Counted from the first letter of the stretch, positions 25,038 to 34,440 are shown. The stretch is DNA of 64,000 nt from Bog-950 sp046329495 (GCA_046329495.1 JAXLUO010000004.1:186001-250000); one strand, 5' to 3'. The notes: generated from the letters alone by a model not told the origin. A program made the numbers and translations.

Positions 25038-25355
25038 ATGAAAAACGTCCTCCCGGCCTTTATTGTTATATCCTTTGCCCTCCTTTTTTCGGGCTGCGAA
25101 AAGTGCTACACCTGCCATAATTACTGTAAAGTATGCCGCGAAGTGCATACCGATACAACCTTAACCATTATTGTGCAGAGCGATGTTTTTACCGAGCAAT
25201 ATTTTACCGAATACCTCGATTCGCTGAATTCACTGGGTTGGACGTGTGGTGATACCAGCAGCACTAAAAGCCAGGAATTCTGCGGTACCAAATCACAGAA
25301 CGATCAAAAGCTAATAAATAAGAAAGAAGCCGGCTGGATTTGCGCTCCGGAATAA
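25038..25355 (+). CDS. Small cysteine-rich lipoprotein
   Basis: The ATG at 25038 gives 105 residues starting with a lipoprotein signal (MKNVLPAFIVISFALLFSGC, Cys20). A longer in-frame reading upstream overlaps the opposite gene and lacks a signal. Immediately after the lipid-modified Cys comes a tight cluster CEKCYTCHNYCKVC, and four more Cys residues follow, including the C-terminal GWICAPE. That spacing could form disulphides or bind a metal; haem is not supported because there is no CxxCH. A TATATTG element lies 9 bases before the ATG, so the leader would be very short. Function unknown. Confidence 0.72.
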   Translation: MKNVLPAFIVISFALLFSGCEKCYTCHNYCKVCREVHTDTTLTIIVQSDVFTEQYFTEYLDSLNSLGWTCGDTSSTKSQEFCGTKSQNDQKLINKKEAGWICAPE

Positions 25356-25358
25356 CTC

Positions 25359-25395
25359 AAAAAAAACGGCTAACAAAATCTGGTTCTGTTAGCCG
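25359..25395 (-). terminator. Terminator of the 1363-codon T9SS gene
   Basis: Read on the minus strand, CGGCTAACA/TGTTAGCCG form a 9-bp perfect stem with an 11-base loop and a run of eight T residues. It lies 22 bases after that gene's stop and also just after the end of the convergent Cys-rich lipoprotein gene. Confidence 0.85.
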
Positions 25396-25417
25396 CGCTG
25401 CTGTTGATTTTCCGGAG

Positions 25418-28400
25418 TTATCTCAGTAAGGTAACAGTTCCTTTTAACTTGCGGTTGCTGAAATCGCTGAAAACCACATTTAACACGTAGGTGTAAACAC
25501 CCGGTGTAGCATCTTTGCCTTTATAACGACCGTCCCAGCCCATCGCTTCGCTGTTGCTTTCAAACACCAGTTCGCCCCAACGGTTAAATATCTTCCAGTC
25601 AAACACCTGTGTGCCGTTATTGCAAATGGCATACAGCACATCGTTTTGTCCGTTTCCGTCCGGTGTAAAGGCGTTTGGTATAAATATGATAGGCAACTCG
25701 TAAATAGTTATGTATTCTTCACGGGTTAGCGAATCGCTGCAGCCGTATTGGTTACTTGCCAGCAAGGTGATAGTATAACGGCCTGCGCTGGCATATACAT
25801 GGCTCGGGTTTTGAATGGTTGATGTAGTACCATCACCTAAGGTCCAATTCCAGGTATCGGCATTAACCGAATGGTCGCTAAATTGAATCGGAGAACTGTC
25901 GTCGTTGTAGCCTACAGTTGGGTTAGCGGTAAAGTTTGCCGTAACCCCGGGTTGTATGGTAGTGCTATCGGTATAGGTAGCCGTGCAATTCCCCAAGGTG
26001 GCAACCAGCGTTACTGTATAAGTTCCTTGCGCGCCGTAAGTGTGGGTAGGCGTTGTTAAACTACTTGTAATACCATCGCCAAAATTCCATTGATAGGTAA
26101 CACCTGTAGCAGGAGTGGAGTTATTGATAAAGTTACTTGGTAAACCCTGGCAAACATCTTGAACACCGAAATCTGCCACCGGGTTAGGATTGGCGTTTAC
26201 TGTGGTGCTGGCGGTGCCGCTGCAGTTGTTATTATCGGTAGTTGTTACGGTATATACCGTAGTAACACTAGGGTTGGCTACAGGATTTGCTATGGTAGTG
26301 CTGCTTAAATCTGTGCCGGGGCTCCAGGTGTAGGTAGCTCCGCCCGATGCATTTAAGGTTACGCTACCACCAATACACAGATCGTAGCTGGCAGGAAGGC
26401 TTATAACCGGTAAGGCAAATACTGTGTAAATTATGCTGTCCCGCCCGGCACAACCTGTTACGGCATCTGTATAACTATAAACAAGCGAGAAGTTGCCTGG
26501 TCCTGCCGCCGTAGGATCAAAATCACCGGTTGCATTGGTTATGCCGGTACCTGTCCAAGCACCTCCGGCCGGTGTAAAGCCTGTAAGCGTCTGCAGGCCT
26601 GCATCCACGCACTTGCTGGCATTGTTGCCTGCATCAACAACCGGTGCAGGTTGTACCGCTGTTACTATAGGCGCAGTGGCAGGGCTGCTGCAACCATTGT
26701 TTACAGCGGTTACGGTAATACTGTTACCATTTACCAACAAATTGGTGGTATAGGTGTTAGAGGAGGTGTTCTGAACCATGTTGCCGTTGTCAGCAAAAGT
26801 GTAACTGCTGTATCCGGCAGGTGTAGCTGTAAAGGTTACGGCATCACCCTGACAAATCGAATTATCGGCATCGCTGCTGCTTAAAGTTACAGTTGGTATA
26901 GGCGTAACGGTAAAGGTAATTGCACTGCTTGGTGTGCTGTTGCAACCCAATAAACCACCTGTCACCGTAATTACATCGCCGTTATTAATGGCCGCAGAAG
27001 AATAGGTGTTGGACGCTGAGTTTTGAATACTGCTGCCGTTTAAACTAAAATCGTAATAGTCGATACTTGCGGGTATGGATGTGGCTGTTACCACAACATT
27101 ATCGCCCTGGCAGATGCTGCTATCGTTGGCAGCAATAGTAATTAACGGTGTTAGTTTAATGAAGGTTTGAATGGTGTTGCTGGCAACACTGCTGCAACCA
27201 TTGTCGGTAACTACTACAAACACATTATTATTCTGGCCTAAGTTAGTAGTGCTCCAGGTATTTTGTGGGCCAAAACTTATCAGCGAGCCACCGTTATAAA
27301 AATTGTAGTTATCATAACCGGCGGGTGTGGCTGTAAATGTTATAGGGTCGCCGGCGCAAATGGTATCATCCAAATCCGAACTGCTAATGGTAACTGTTGG
27401 AATAGGCAATACTATAGGATGTTGCGTTACGCTCGGATTGCTATAGCAAACGCCATCAAAGCCCAATACAGTAATACTATCTCCCGCTTGCAAATTGGAA
27501 GCTACAAAAGTATCTACCGCAGAACTTTGTACCGGGTTGTTATTTACCAAAAAAGTATAGGTATTATAACCATTAGGGTGGTTAGCATCAGGTATAGCCG
27601 TGTAAGTTAAGCTACCGCCGGCACACACCGAATCGTTGGATGCTGCCATGCTAATGCCTAATGTATTGGGGCCAACATTTAGCGTCATCGAATCTTTAAC
27701 GCGGCCGCAACAGGCAGTGGTAACCCAAACCCTTACAGTATAAGTTCCCGGTAAACCAAACACCACCGGTGCATTTTGATAGCCTGCACCCGAAAGGGTA
27801 GTAGGAATAGCGCCTGCGCCAAAATCCCAATCAAAGTAAGTGCCCGCCATGGTAGTAAATACAGTATCGGGGCAACCTACTATTGGTGGATGCTTGACGT
27901 TATCCAGGCTATCGGTATTTTGTTGGTAGAAGATATCTACAAAATCGGTAAAGGCTGTTCCGCCAACACTTACTGTTTTACGGCCAAGCGTAGTATAGAT
28001 AACAGAAATAGGACCGGTTCCTGTTGCTGTAGCAGGATTGGCTCCTGCACCAAAATTCCAGGTGCCGCTTGTTGATGATGTATAGATAACCTCGGCATTG
28101 GTACAGCCATGATAATCGGCCGTGATAACCGGCGGATTGCCGGGAACAGTGGTAATATTGCTTTGTGTTACGGGTGTTCCTCCATTTTCCGATAAGTTTT
28201 GGCTTGGTCCGTTAGCACCGTTACCGCCTACACCGCCTGCGCCACCGATACCGCCGGCACCACCCACTCCGCCCGTACCGTTACCGCAAACGCCCGCTGC
28301 ACCACCTGCACCACCTGCACCACCTGCACCACCAGTTCCACCTGCACCGCCAACACCACCGGGTCCGCCGGGCCCTGCTGTTAAACTGCAATCCACAATA

Positions 28401-29509
28401 TTGCCGCCGGCACCGTTGTTAACTAAGAAAACAGCAAACGAGCCTGAACCGCCCGTGCCTCCTTGTCCACCCTGGCCACCATAACCACCGCCGCCACCGC
28501 CGCCGCCGCTACCGCCCCAGTCATCTGTTCCGTTTTCCTGACGGCCGCCACCACCTCCTCCACCACCACCGCCGCAACCGGGAGTTCCGGCTGTACCGGC
28601 TGTGCCTGCCGCACCCGGAACAAAGTAACCTGGGAACTGCACCGTGCCCGCAGGGCCCGCGGCACCTGCTGAACCAACCGAACCATTGCCTCCGGCTGTT
28701 CCGGCCTGGCCCGCTGTTACACTACCACAACTTGGTGGACCGAAAAAGCAACCTGCGCTACAATCGGGTCCGCTGCCACCGGGGCCTCCAGGCCCGCCAC
28801 AAGCACCACCGCCGGTAGCGCCACCATTTACGTTTTTGTAACTCGTAACCGTAGCGCCCTGGCCTCCTATATTCCCGCCTGCGCCTCCTGCACCACCGGT
28901 AATCGTACTGCCTTCGGGTGCCCCGGCCATACCTGCCGAACCTGCAGAGCCTGCGGCACCGGCGGCTCCCGGAGCACCTGCAATACCGGGTGCTCCTGCA
29001 CCGGTAGTAACACTACAGCGCACGATGTTATAATTACTGCAACCGTTCAGGTAAATACCGTAAAGCGAAATACCCGGTCCCGGTGCATCGTCCACTATAA
29101 TAGTTAAATCCTGTAAGCGTATGCCGGTGGCATTCAACGCACCGAACAGGCCCAATGCGTTAGCAGGTGCCGGTAATGGATTCAAAGCATCGCGGTGTAA
29201 AATAGTTGGCGTTCCATTGCTCTTAATCCAGGTAACAGGGTCAAAGCCGCCATCTATAATAGTATTGCTTGATAGCTGCAGTGTGTTGCTGATAGTATAA
29301 GTGCCGGCCGCCAACCAAATCCTGCCTCCGCCGGCCGCAGTAGCAGTGCTAATGGCTAATGGCAGGGTAGTAGGGTTAGCTCTGGTGCCGGCATTACTGC
29401 CCGAACCTGCAGGAGTTACATAAATTACATTACACTGTTGTGCCTGTATTGCTGAAATACCCGATAGGGTTAATACAAAAAACAGAACAATCCGGAGGAG
29501 TTTTTTCAT
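25418..29509 (-). CDS. Giant exported protein: beta-helix with glycine-rich insertions, Ig-like/PKD domains, T9SS type B domain
   Basis: A 1363-residue protein with a signal peptide (MKKLLRIVLFFVLTLSGISAIQAQ). Order: right-handed beta-helix start (~25-165; RANPTTLPLAISTA, GTYTISNTLQLSSNTIIDGG); two Gly-rich blocks (~168-360 and ~385-440) separated by a rung-like strand FAVFLVNNGAGGNIVDCSL; PKD-like segments with WNFGAG and FDWDFGAG (~460-600); four related Ig-like repeats (~625-990; ICQGDAVTFTATPAGY pattern); Ig/PKD domains (~990-1270; WNFGDGITSS, WTLGDGTTS); and a gliding-motility-type C-terminal domain (~1275-1363; FIPNAFTPDGNGQNDVLY, IFNRWGELVFES, WDGRYKGKD). Type B signals send T9SS cargo to the surface. 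No enzyme site is visible. The beta-helix/Gly-rich module recurs in the 1965-codon gene. Confidence 0.88.
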   Translation of the reverse strand: MKKLLRIVLFFVLTLSGISAIQAQQCNVIYVTPAGSGSNAGTRANPTTLPLAISTATAAGGGRIWLAAGTYTISNTLQLSSNTIIDGGFDPVTWIKSNGTPTILHRDALNPLPAPANALGLFGALNATGIRLQDLTIIVDDAPGPGISLYGIYLNGCSNYNIVRCSVTTGAGAPGIAGAPGAAGAAGSAGSAGMAGAPEGSTITGGAGGAGGNIGGQGATVTSYKNVNGGATGGGACGGPGGPGGSGPDCSAGCFFGPPSCGSVTAGQAGTAGGNGSVGSAGAAGPAGTVQFPGYFVPGAAGTAGTAGTPGCGGGGGGGGGGRQENGTDDWGGSGGGGGGGGYGGQGGQGGTGGSGSFAVFLVNNGAGGNIVDCSLTAGPGGPGGVGGAGGTGGAGGAGGAGGAAGVCGNGTGGVGGAGGIGGAGGVGGNGANGPSQNLSENGGTPVTQSNITTVPGNPPVITADYHGCTNAEVIYTSSTSGTWNFGAGANPATATGTGPISVIYTTLGRKTVSVGGTAFTDFVDIFYQQNTDSLDNVKHPPIVGCPDTVFTTMAGTYFDWDFGAGAIPTTLSGAGYQNAPVVFGLPGTYTVRVWVTTACCGRVKDSMTLNVGPNTLGISMAASNDSVCAGGSLTYTAIPDANHPNGYNTYTFLVNNNPVQSSAVDTFVASNLQAGDSITVLGFDGVCYSNPSVTQHPIVLPIPTVTISSSDLDDTICAGDPITFTATPAGYDNYNFYNGGSLISFGPQNTWSTTNLGQNNNVFVVVTDNGCSSVASNTIQTFIKLTPLITIAANDSSICQGDNVVVTATSIPASIDYYDFSLNGSSIQNSASNTYSSAAINNGDVITVTGGLLGCNSTPSSAITFTVTPIPTVTLSSSDADNSICQGDAVTFTATPAGYSSYTFADNGNMVQNTSSNTYTTNLLVNGNSITVTAVNNGCSSPATAPIVTAVQPAPVVDAGNNASKCVDAGLQTLTGFTPAGGAWTGTGITNATGDFDPTAAGPGNFSLVYSYTDAVTGCAGRDSIIYTVFALPVISLPASYDLCIGGSVTLNASGGATYTWSPGTDLSSTTIANPVANPSVTTVYTVTTTDNNNCSGTASTTVNANPNPVADFGVQDVCQGLPSNFINNSTPATGVTYQWNFGDGITSSLTTPTHTYGAQGTYTVTLVATLGNCTATYTDSTTIQPGVTANFTANPTVGYNDDSSPIQFSDHSVNADTWNWTLGDGTTSTIQNPSHVYASAGRYTITLLASNQYGCSDSLTREEYITIYELPIIFIPNAFTPDGNGQNDVLYAICNNGTQVFDWKIFNRWGELVFESNSEAMGWDGRYKGKDATPGVYTYVLNVVFSDFSNRKLKGTVTLLR

Positions 29510-29634
29510 GGATGATAAGTTCTTAAATGTGTCCGGTTTCGAAGGTAAGAAATTGCACCTTTTATTCTAATACGATTGCTTACCGGTAGATAGATTAATT
29601 GGCCCTGTGGATAAAGCCTAACCCTTGGTAAAAT

Positions 29635-30561
29635 TCAATCTTTTAAAAACTGAATGTTCCGTGTAAGCCCCGTGAACTTGGTCCGCTTAACCGCCGAACC
29701 CTTAAACAGTTTCCTGAATGCCTCTTCATTCAAATTCTCCCAATCAGCTTTGGTCATCTCAAGTAATCCGGGGGGCGGGGCAAAGGCAGGTTCGTTATGC
29801 TCACCGGCTTGCGCATTAATCGGACATACCTGCTGGCAGATGTCGCAGCCAAACATCCAGTTTTCAAACTTGCCTTTATAGTCCGCTGGTAATACCTCAT
29901 CCTTTAACTCAATGGTAAAATAGGATATACACTTACTGGCATCTACTTTATAAGGTTCATAGATAGCTTGGGTAGGGCAGTGGTCTATACATTTAGTGCA
30001 GCTACCGCAGTAATCTTTCACAGCACTATCCGGTTCCAGTTCCAGATCAATAATCAACTCTGCCAAAAAGAAGTAAGAGCCTTTGCGTTTGGTAAGCAGA
30101 TTAGTGTTCTTGCCCATCCAGCCCAAACCACTTTTCCGGGCCCAGGCTTTTTCCATTACTGGTGCGCTGTCTACAAAGCAGCGCCCATGTAAGTCACCTA
30201 CCTGTTCCTTAATAAAATCAAAAAGTAATTCCAGTTTCTCTTTTACCACCAAATGGTAATCCTTGCCGTATGCATACATGGCAAGCTTCGGTGCGCTGGG
30301 GTCGGCTTGTTTGGCCGGGTTGTAATAATTATAACTTAATGAGATAACAGTCTTCGCACCATCAACCAATAGCCTTGGGTCAACCCGCTTTTCAAAGTGG
30401 TTAGCAAGGTAGGCCATCTTACCGTGTTTATCCTGGTTCAACCAGGCTTCCAGGTAGCGTGCTTCTGCATCCAAAGGTTCCGCTTTCGAAACCCCAACAC
30501 CATCAAAGCCGAGCTCATTTGCGCGGCGTATAATTCGCTGTTTTAAGTCACCCTTATTCAC
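29635..30561 (-). CDS. queG: Epoxyqueuosine reductase QueG
   Basis: A 308-residue cobalamin- and iron-sulfur-dependent enzyme that reduces epoxyqueuosine to queuosine in the wobble position of certain tRNAs. It has the substrate/cobalamin region VDSAPVMEKAWARKSGLGW-like (~137-155), the first 4Fe-4S motif CGSCTKCIDHCP and the second, CDICQQVCP, followed by N-type residues. The start is a GTG (30559-30561); no better start is present. It lacks the C-terminal HEAT-repeat extension found in some QueG proteins, which is normal for many. Monocistronic; its promoter region is shared with the divergent phosphodiesterase gene. Confidence 0.95.
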   Translation of the reverse strand: MNKGDLKQRIIRRANELGFDGVGVSKAEPLDAEARYLEAWLNQDKHGKMAYLANHFEKRVDPRLLVDGAKTVISLSYNYYNPAKQADPSAPKLAMYAYGKDYHLVVKEKLELLFDFIKEQVGDLHGRCFVDSAPVMEKAWARKSGLGWMGKNTNLLTKRKGSYFFLAELIIDLELEPDSAVKDYCGSCTKCIDHCPTQAIYEPYKVDASKCISYFTIELKDEVLPADYKGKFENWMFGCDICQQVCPINAQAGEHNEPAFAPPPGLLEMTKADWENLNEEAFRKLFKGSAVKRTKFTGLTRNIQFLKD

Positions 30562-30632
30562 ACTTGAAAGTTAGTACGAAGCAACAAAAAATATTTAGTA
30601 GCGTTTTGATAATAACACAGCAAACTTTGCAT

Positions 30633-30640
30633 TATCTTTG
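30633..30640 (+). promoter_or_regulatory. Candidate -7 element of the phosphodiesterase gene
   Basis: TATCTTTG matches TAnnTTTG exactly. The nearest TTTG upstream (30605-30608) is 24 bases away, slightly more than the usual 19-21. Confidence 0.45.
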
Positions 30641-30680
30641 ATAAAGAACATTGCCGCTAAATGAAATTACCTCACCATAC

Positions 30681-31586
30681 ATGATTACACTTCACCGTTT
30701 AGCCGCATTTTTTGCACTGCTCATACTGCTTCAACAAACAGTTTCTGCCCACAGCGAAGGCGACCAGGTTCCTGTGCCCACAACGGCACCTGCCGATACT
30801 AATTTGCGCATCTTAAGCTGGAACATTTACATGTTGCCCCCAATTGTGGCCCGCAAAGGCAAACGCGAGCGCGCCCGTGCCATTGTGCAGGAATTGCGCA
30901 AAGACAGTTTTGATGTAATCGTTTTTCAGGAAGCCTTCCTGAAAGCCGCCCGCAGAATCATCGGTACCGGTCTGCAGGATAAATTTCCTTATCAGTTTGG
31001 CCCGGCCAACCTGGAAGCAAAAGGTGGTACCGTAACCAATAGCGGTGTATGGGTACTTAGCAAAATACCGATGACGCAACTAAACACCATCCGTTTTAAA
31101 GATTGCGCCACCTGGGATTGTTATTCACGCAAAGGTGCCATGCTTTTAGAAGGCGAGTGGAACGGCAAGAAATTCCAGCTACTGGGCACCCACCTGCAGG
31201 CCGATGGTTACGATGCCATCCGCCAGCGCCAGATGGATCAGATCTACCAGGAATTGTTGACTACTTATAAAAAGGACAGCGTTCCCCAAATCATTTGCGG
31301 CGACATGAACACCGAGCACGAAATGAAGGAATATTACTGTAGTATGCTGGAATGCCTGGATGCCGAGGACGGCTCTACCGACGGCGTCCAGAAATACAGC
31401 TACGATGGGCAGGAAAACGATATTGCCTTATCGCAAGGTGGCAAAGGCCGCACTACCCTCGATTATATCCTGTTGCGTAACAACGGTGTTAAAATCCGCT
31501 CCGTTAAGCGCATGATCAACGTCCTTAAAAAAGGCAAACGCCAGTTATCCGACCATTACGGTATAATCTGCGAGGTTAAATTCTAA
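30681..31586 (+). CDS. Exported endonuclease/exonuclease/phosphatase-fold protein, sphingomyelinase-like
   Basis: The ATG at 30681 gives 301 residues with a signal peptide (MITLHRLAAFFALLILLQQTVSA); the ten in-frame codons upstream add no signal character. The mature enzyme has the metal-dependent phosphodiesterase signatures in order: LSWNIYMLPP (Asn48), VIVFQEAF (Glu84), GTHLQADG, CGDMNTE, LDYILL and the catalytic LSDHYGI. This motif set and length fit the neutral sphingomyelinase branch of the fold better than DNA-repair enzymes. It may act on sphingolipids or other phospholipids in the periplasm or outside the cell. Substrate assignment is inferred. Confidence 0.8.
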   Translation: MITLHRLAAFFALLILLQQTVSAHSEGDQVPVPTTAPADTNLRILSWNIYMLPPIVARKGKRERARAIVQELRKDSFDVIVFQEAFLKAARRIIGTGLQDKFPYQFGPANLEAKGGTVTNSGVWVLSKIPMTQLNTIRFKDCATWDCYSRKGAMLLEGEWNGKKFQLLGTHLQADGYDAIRQRQMDQIYQELLTTYKKDSVPQIICGDMNTEHEMKEYYCSMLECLDAEDGSTDGVQKYSYDGQENDIALSQGGKGRTTLDYILLRNNGVKIRSVKRMINVLKKGKRQLSDHYGIICEVKF

Positions 31587-31696
31587 GCTTTTACCTGGTT
31601 TACCTCTACTCCATTCTGTCTGCATAGCCTTAATTACGTTTTAGGGCCTTAAAACCGTCCTCGTTATCCCCAATTTTTCAAAAATCTTGTTGTAAT

Positions 31697-31711
31697 GTGG
31701 AAAATTTCCAC
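31697..31711. promoter_or_regulatory. Inverted repeat upstream of gyrA
   Basis: GTGGAAAATTTCCAC is a perfect 15-base palindrome with a central A. It lies 48 bases upstream of the candidate gyrA -7 element and could be an operator; there is no direct evidence for a binding protein. Confidence 0.35.
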
Positions 31712-31758
31712 TCCAACCCCTTTGTCCGGGGGGTGGCGAGAGTGTATATTCGTGCGCT

Positions 31759-31766
31759 TATTTTTG
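31759..31766 (+). promoter_or_regulatory. Candidate gyrA -7 element
   Basis: TATTTTTG matches the Bacteroidota -7 consensus and lies 34 bases before the gyrA ATG. No TTTG is found at the expected upstream distance, so only half the promoter is supported. Confidence 0.4.
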
Positions 31767-31800
31767 AGCTAATGCAGTATTTTGAAAATTACGGTAAAAT

Positions 31801-34377
31801 ATGAGTGACGAGAACAAACCCGCCGAGGCAAACGAAAACCCGCGGATTATCCCTATTAACATTGAAGAGGAAATGAAAACGGCCTACATCGATTATTCGA
31901 TGTCCGTAATCGTTTCTCGTGCTATTCCCGATGTGCGCGACGGCCTTAAGCCCGTACACCGCCGCATCCTGTTCGGTATGAACGAACTGGGCCTGGCCCC
32001 CGGCAAGCCTTATAAGAAAAGCGCCCGTATTGTGGGTGAGGTGCTCGGTAAATACCACCCGCATGGTGATGGATCGGTTTACGATGCCATGGTGCGTATG
32101 GCACAGGACTGGAGCTTACGCTACCCCTTGGTAGATGGTCAGGGTAACTTCGGAAGTATAGATAACGACCCGCCTGCGGCAATGCGTTACACCGAAGCCC
32201 GTATGCGCAAAGTAACCGAGGAGTTCCTGAGCGACATCGACAAAGAAACGGTAGACATGAAGTTGAACTTCGACGATAGCCTCGAAGAGCCAACCGTGTT
32301 ACCTGCCAAAATACCTAACCTGCTGGTAAACGGTGCCTCCGGTATCGCGGTAGGTATGGCCACCAACATGCTGCCGCACAATTTAACCGAATGTTTAGAT
32401 GCAGTAGTTAAATACATTGATAATAAGGATGTTACCATCGAAGAACTGATGACCATCGTAAAAGCGCCCGACTTCCCTACAGGCGGCACTATTTACGGTT
32501 ACGATGGCGTTCGTCAGGCGTTCCTAACTGGTCGTGGTCGTGTAGTTTTGCGCGGTAGAGCTGAGATTGAAACCCTGGAAAATGGACGTGAACAGATTAT
32601 CATCTCCGAAATTCCCTACCAGGTTGTAAAAAGCGATCTGATCAAAAAAATAGCCGAACTTGCTGAAGATAAAAAACTGGAAGGCCTGAGCGATGTGCGC
32701 GACGAAAGCGACCGCGACGGTATCCGGGTGGTTATTGAATTGAAACGCGATGCCATCAGCAATGTGGTATTAAACCAGCTTTTTGCTTTAACCCCGCTGC
32801 AAACCAGCTTTGGTGTTAACAACGTTGCCCTGGTTGGCGGTCGTCCTATGATCCTGAATTTGAAGGACATGATCAAATACTTCGTGGAGTTCCGCCACGA
32901 GGTTATTGTACGCCGTACCCGCTACGAACTCCGCAAAGCCGAAGAACGCGCCCATATATTAGAAGGCTTGCTGATCGCCCTCGACCATCTGGACGAGGTA
33001 ATCAAGCTGATCCGTGAAAGCCGCGATCCGGAAGTAGCGAAAGAAGGTCTGATGGCCAGCTTTGGTTTATCCGAAATTCAGTCGAAAGCTATCCTCGAAA
33101 TGCGTTTACAGCGCTTAACCGGTCTGGAACGCGACAAAATACGCGACGAGTACAACGAATTGATGAAAACCATCGAATGGTTGAAGCGCGTATTGGCCGA
33201 AGAACCGCTCCGTATGCAGATTATCAAGGACGAAACCCTTGAAATGAAGGAAAAATACGGCGATGTGCGCAAAACCAATATTGAATACGCAGCCGGCGAC
33301 TTTAATATGGAAGACCTGATTGCCGACGACGAAGTAATTGTTACAATTTCGCACCTGGGCTACATAAAGCGCACAGCTTCAAGCGAATACAAGGCGCAGA
33401 ACAGGGGAGGACGCGGTAGCCGGGGAGGAGCCGCCCGCGATGAGGACTTTATGGAGCATATCTTTGTAGCCACTAACCACAACTACATCCTGTTCTTTAC
33501 CGAACTGGGGCGCTGTTACTGGTTAAAGGTATACGAAATTCCGGAAGGCGAGAAGACCGGCAAGGGCCGCGCCATCCAGAACCTTATCAGCATTCCTAAG
33601 GAAGATAAGATCATGGCCTTCATCCCGGTTAAGAGCCTGGACGATGAAGAATATTTAGAGCATAACTACGTGATTTTCTGCACGAAGAAGGGCACTATTA
33701 AGAAAACTACTTTAAAGGCCTACAGTAACGTTCGGGCAGGTGGTGTTAACGCTATCGAGATTCGCGAAGGCGACGAACTGGTACAGGTTTGCCTTACAAA
33801 CGGTAAGGGCGAAATCATCATCGCTACTGATGCAGGTAAGGCTATCCGCTTCCCTGATGACAGCGTTCGTCCCGTTGGCCGTGTGGCTGCCGGTGTGCGT
33901 GGTGTAAGCCTTGAAAGTGAAGACGACCAGGTAATTGGTATGATTACCGTTAACCCAGAAAACAAGGATGAAACCATCCTCGTTCTGTCCGAAAAAGGCT
34001 ACGGCAAACGCAGCTACTTTAACGATCCCGAAACAGGTGAACCTGAATACCGCATCACCAACCGGGGCGGTAAAGGGGTTAAAACCATCAACATTACCGA
34101 TAAAACCGGTAAGTTAATTAGCATATTAAATGTAACTGATAATGACCACATTATGATCATCAATAAGTCGGGTGTGGCCATCCGTATGGCGGTGGAACAG
34201 TTACGTGTTATGGGCCGTGCTACCCAGGGCGTTCGGGTTATTAAATTAGATGAAAAAGACGCCATTGCCGCTATTGCTAAAATTGAAAACGGAAAGCTGA
34301 ATTATAATGCCGAAGAGGAAGGTCCGCTGGAAGGTGGTGATACTACCGCAACTCCCGAACCGCCGGTAGCTGACTAA
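31801..34377 (+). CDS. gyrA: DNA gyrase subunit A
   Basis: An 858-residue topoisomerase II subunit that cuts and rejoins DNA; with GyrB it introduces negative supercoils. The catalytic Tyr130 sits in AAMRYTEARM, and GKYHPHGDGSVYDAMVRMAQ marks the quinolone-interacting helix. The C-terminal beta-pinwheel holds a GyrA-box-like QNRGGRG near residue 533, which supports GyrA over ParC, and it ends in an acidic tail. Oddity: at the site equal to E. coli Ser83 this protein has Gly91, followed by Ser92, while the Asp87 equivalent (Asp95) is kept. A TPR gene follows on the same strand 63 bases downstream. Confidence 0.97.
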   Translation: MSDENKPAEANENPRIIPINIEEEMKTAYIDYSMSVIVSRAIPDVRDGLKPVHRRILFGMNELGLAPGKPYKKSARIVGEVLGKYHPHGDGSVYDAMVRMAQDWSLRYPLVDGQGNFGSIDNDPPAAMRYTEARMRKVTEEFLSDIDKETVDMKLNFDDSLEEPTVLPAKIPNLLVNGASGIAVGMATNMLPHNLTECLDAVVKYIDNKDVTIEELMTIVKAPDFPTGGTIYGYDGVRQAFLTGRGRVVLRGRAEIETLENGREQIIISEIPYQVVKSDLIKKIAELAEDKKLEGLSDVRDESDRDGIRVVIELKRDAISNVVLNQLFALTPLQTSFGVNNVALVGGRPMILNLKDMIKYFVEFRHEVIVRRTRYELRKAEERAHILEGLLIALDHLDEVIKLIRESRDPEVAKEGLMASFGLSEIQSKAILEMRLQRLTGLERDKIRDEYNELMKTIEWLKRVLAEEPLRMQIIKDETLEMKEKYGDVRKTNIEYAAGDFNMEDLIADDEVIVTISHLGYIKRTASSEYKAQNRGGRGSRGGAARDEDFMEHIFVATNHNYILFFTELGRCYWLKVYEIPEGEKTGKGRAIQNLISIPKEDKIMAFIPVKSLDDEEYLEHNYVIFCTKKGTIKKTTLKAYSNVRAGGVNAIEIREGDELVQVCLTNGKGEIIIATDAGKAIRFPDDSVRPVGRVAAGVRGVSLESEDDQVIGMITVNPENKDETILVLSEKGYGKRSYFNDPETGEPEYRITNRGGKGVKTINITDKTGKLISILNVTDNDHIMIINKSGVAIRMAVEQLRVMGRATQGVRVIKLDEKDAIAAIAKIENGKLNYNAEEEGPLEGGDTTATPEPPVAD

Positions 34378-34440
34378 AAGCAGCTTAAAATTGGCATGGA
34401 ATTTAGACCTTTGTTTTAATAACGTAAAACCTAAACTAAA

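Noticed and set aside
28122..28841. Several Pro- and Ala-rich + strand reading frames opposite the Gly-rich block
   Set aside because: They arise from the GC-rich Gly codons on the other strand of the beta-helix gene; the same holds near 48700-49770.
29606..29614. Exact DnaA box TGTGGATAA, with TTATCAACA-like sites at ~22480 and ~63541
   Set aside because: Isolated boxes without clustering, an AT-rich unwinding region or dnaA/dnaN nearby do not support an origin.
31801..34377. ParC instead of GyrA
   Set aside because: A GyrA-box-like QNRGGRG is present in the C-terminal domain and the length fits GyrA; ParC usually lacks it.
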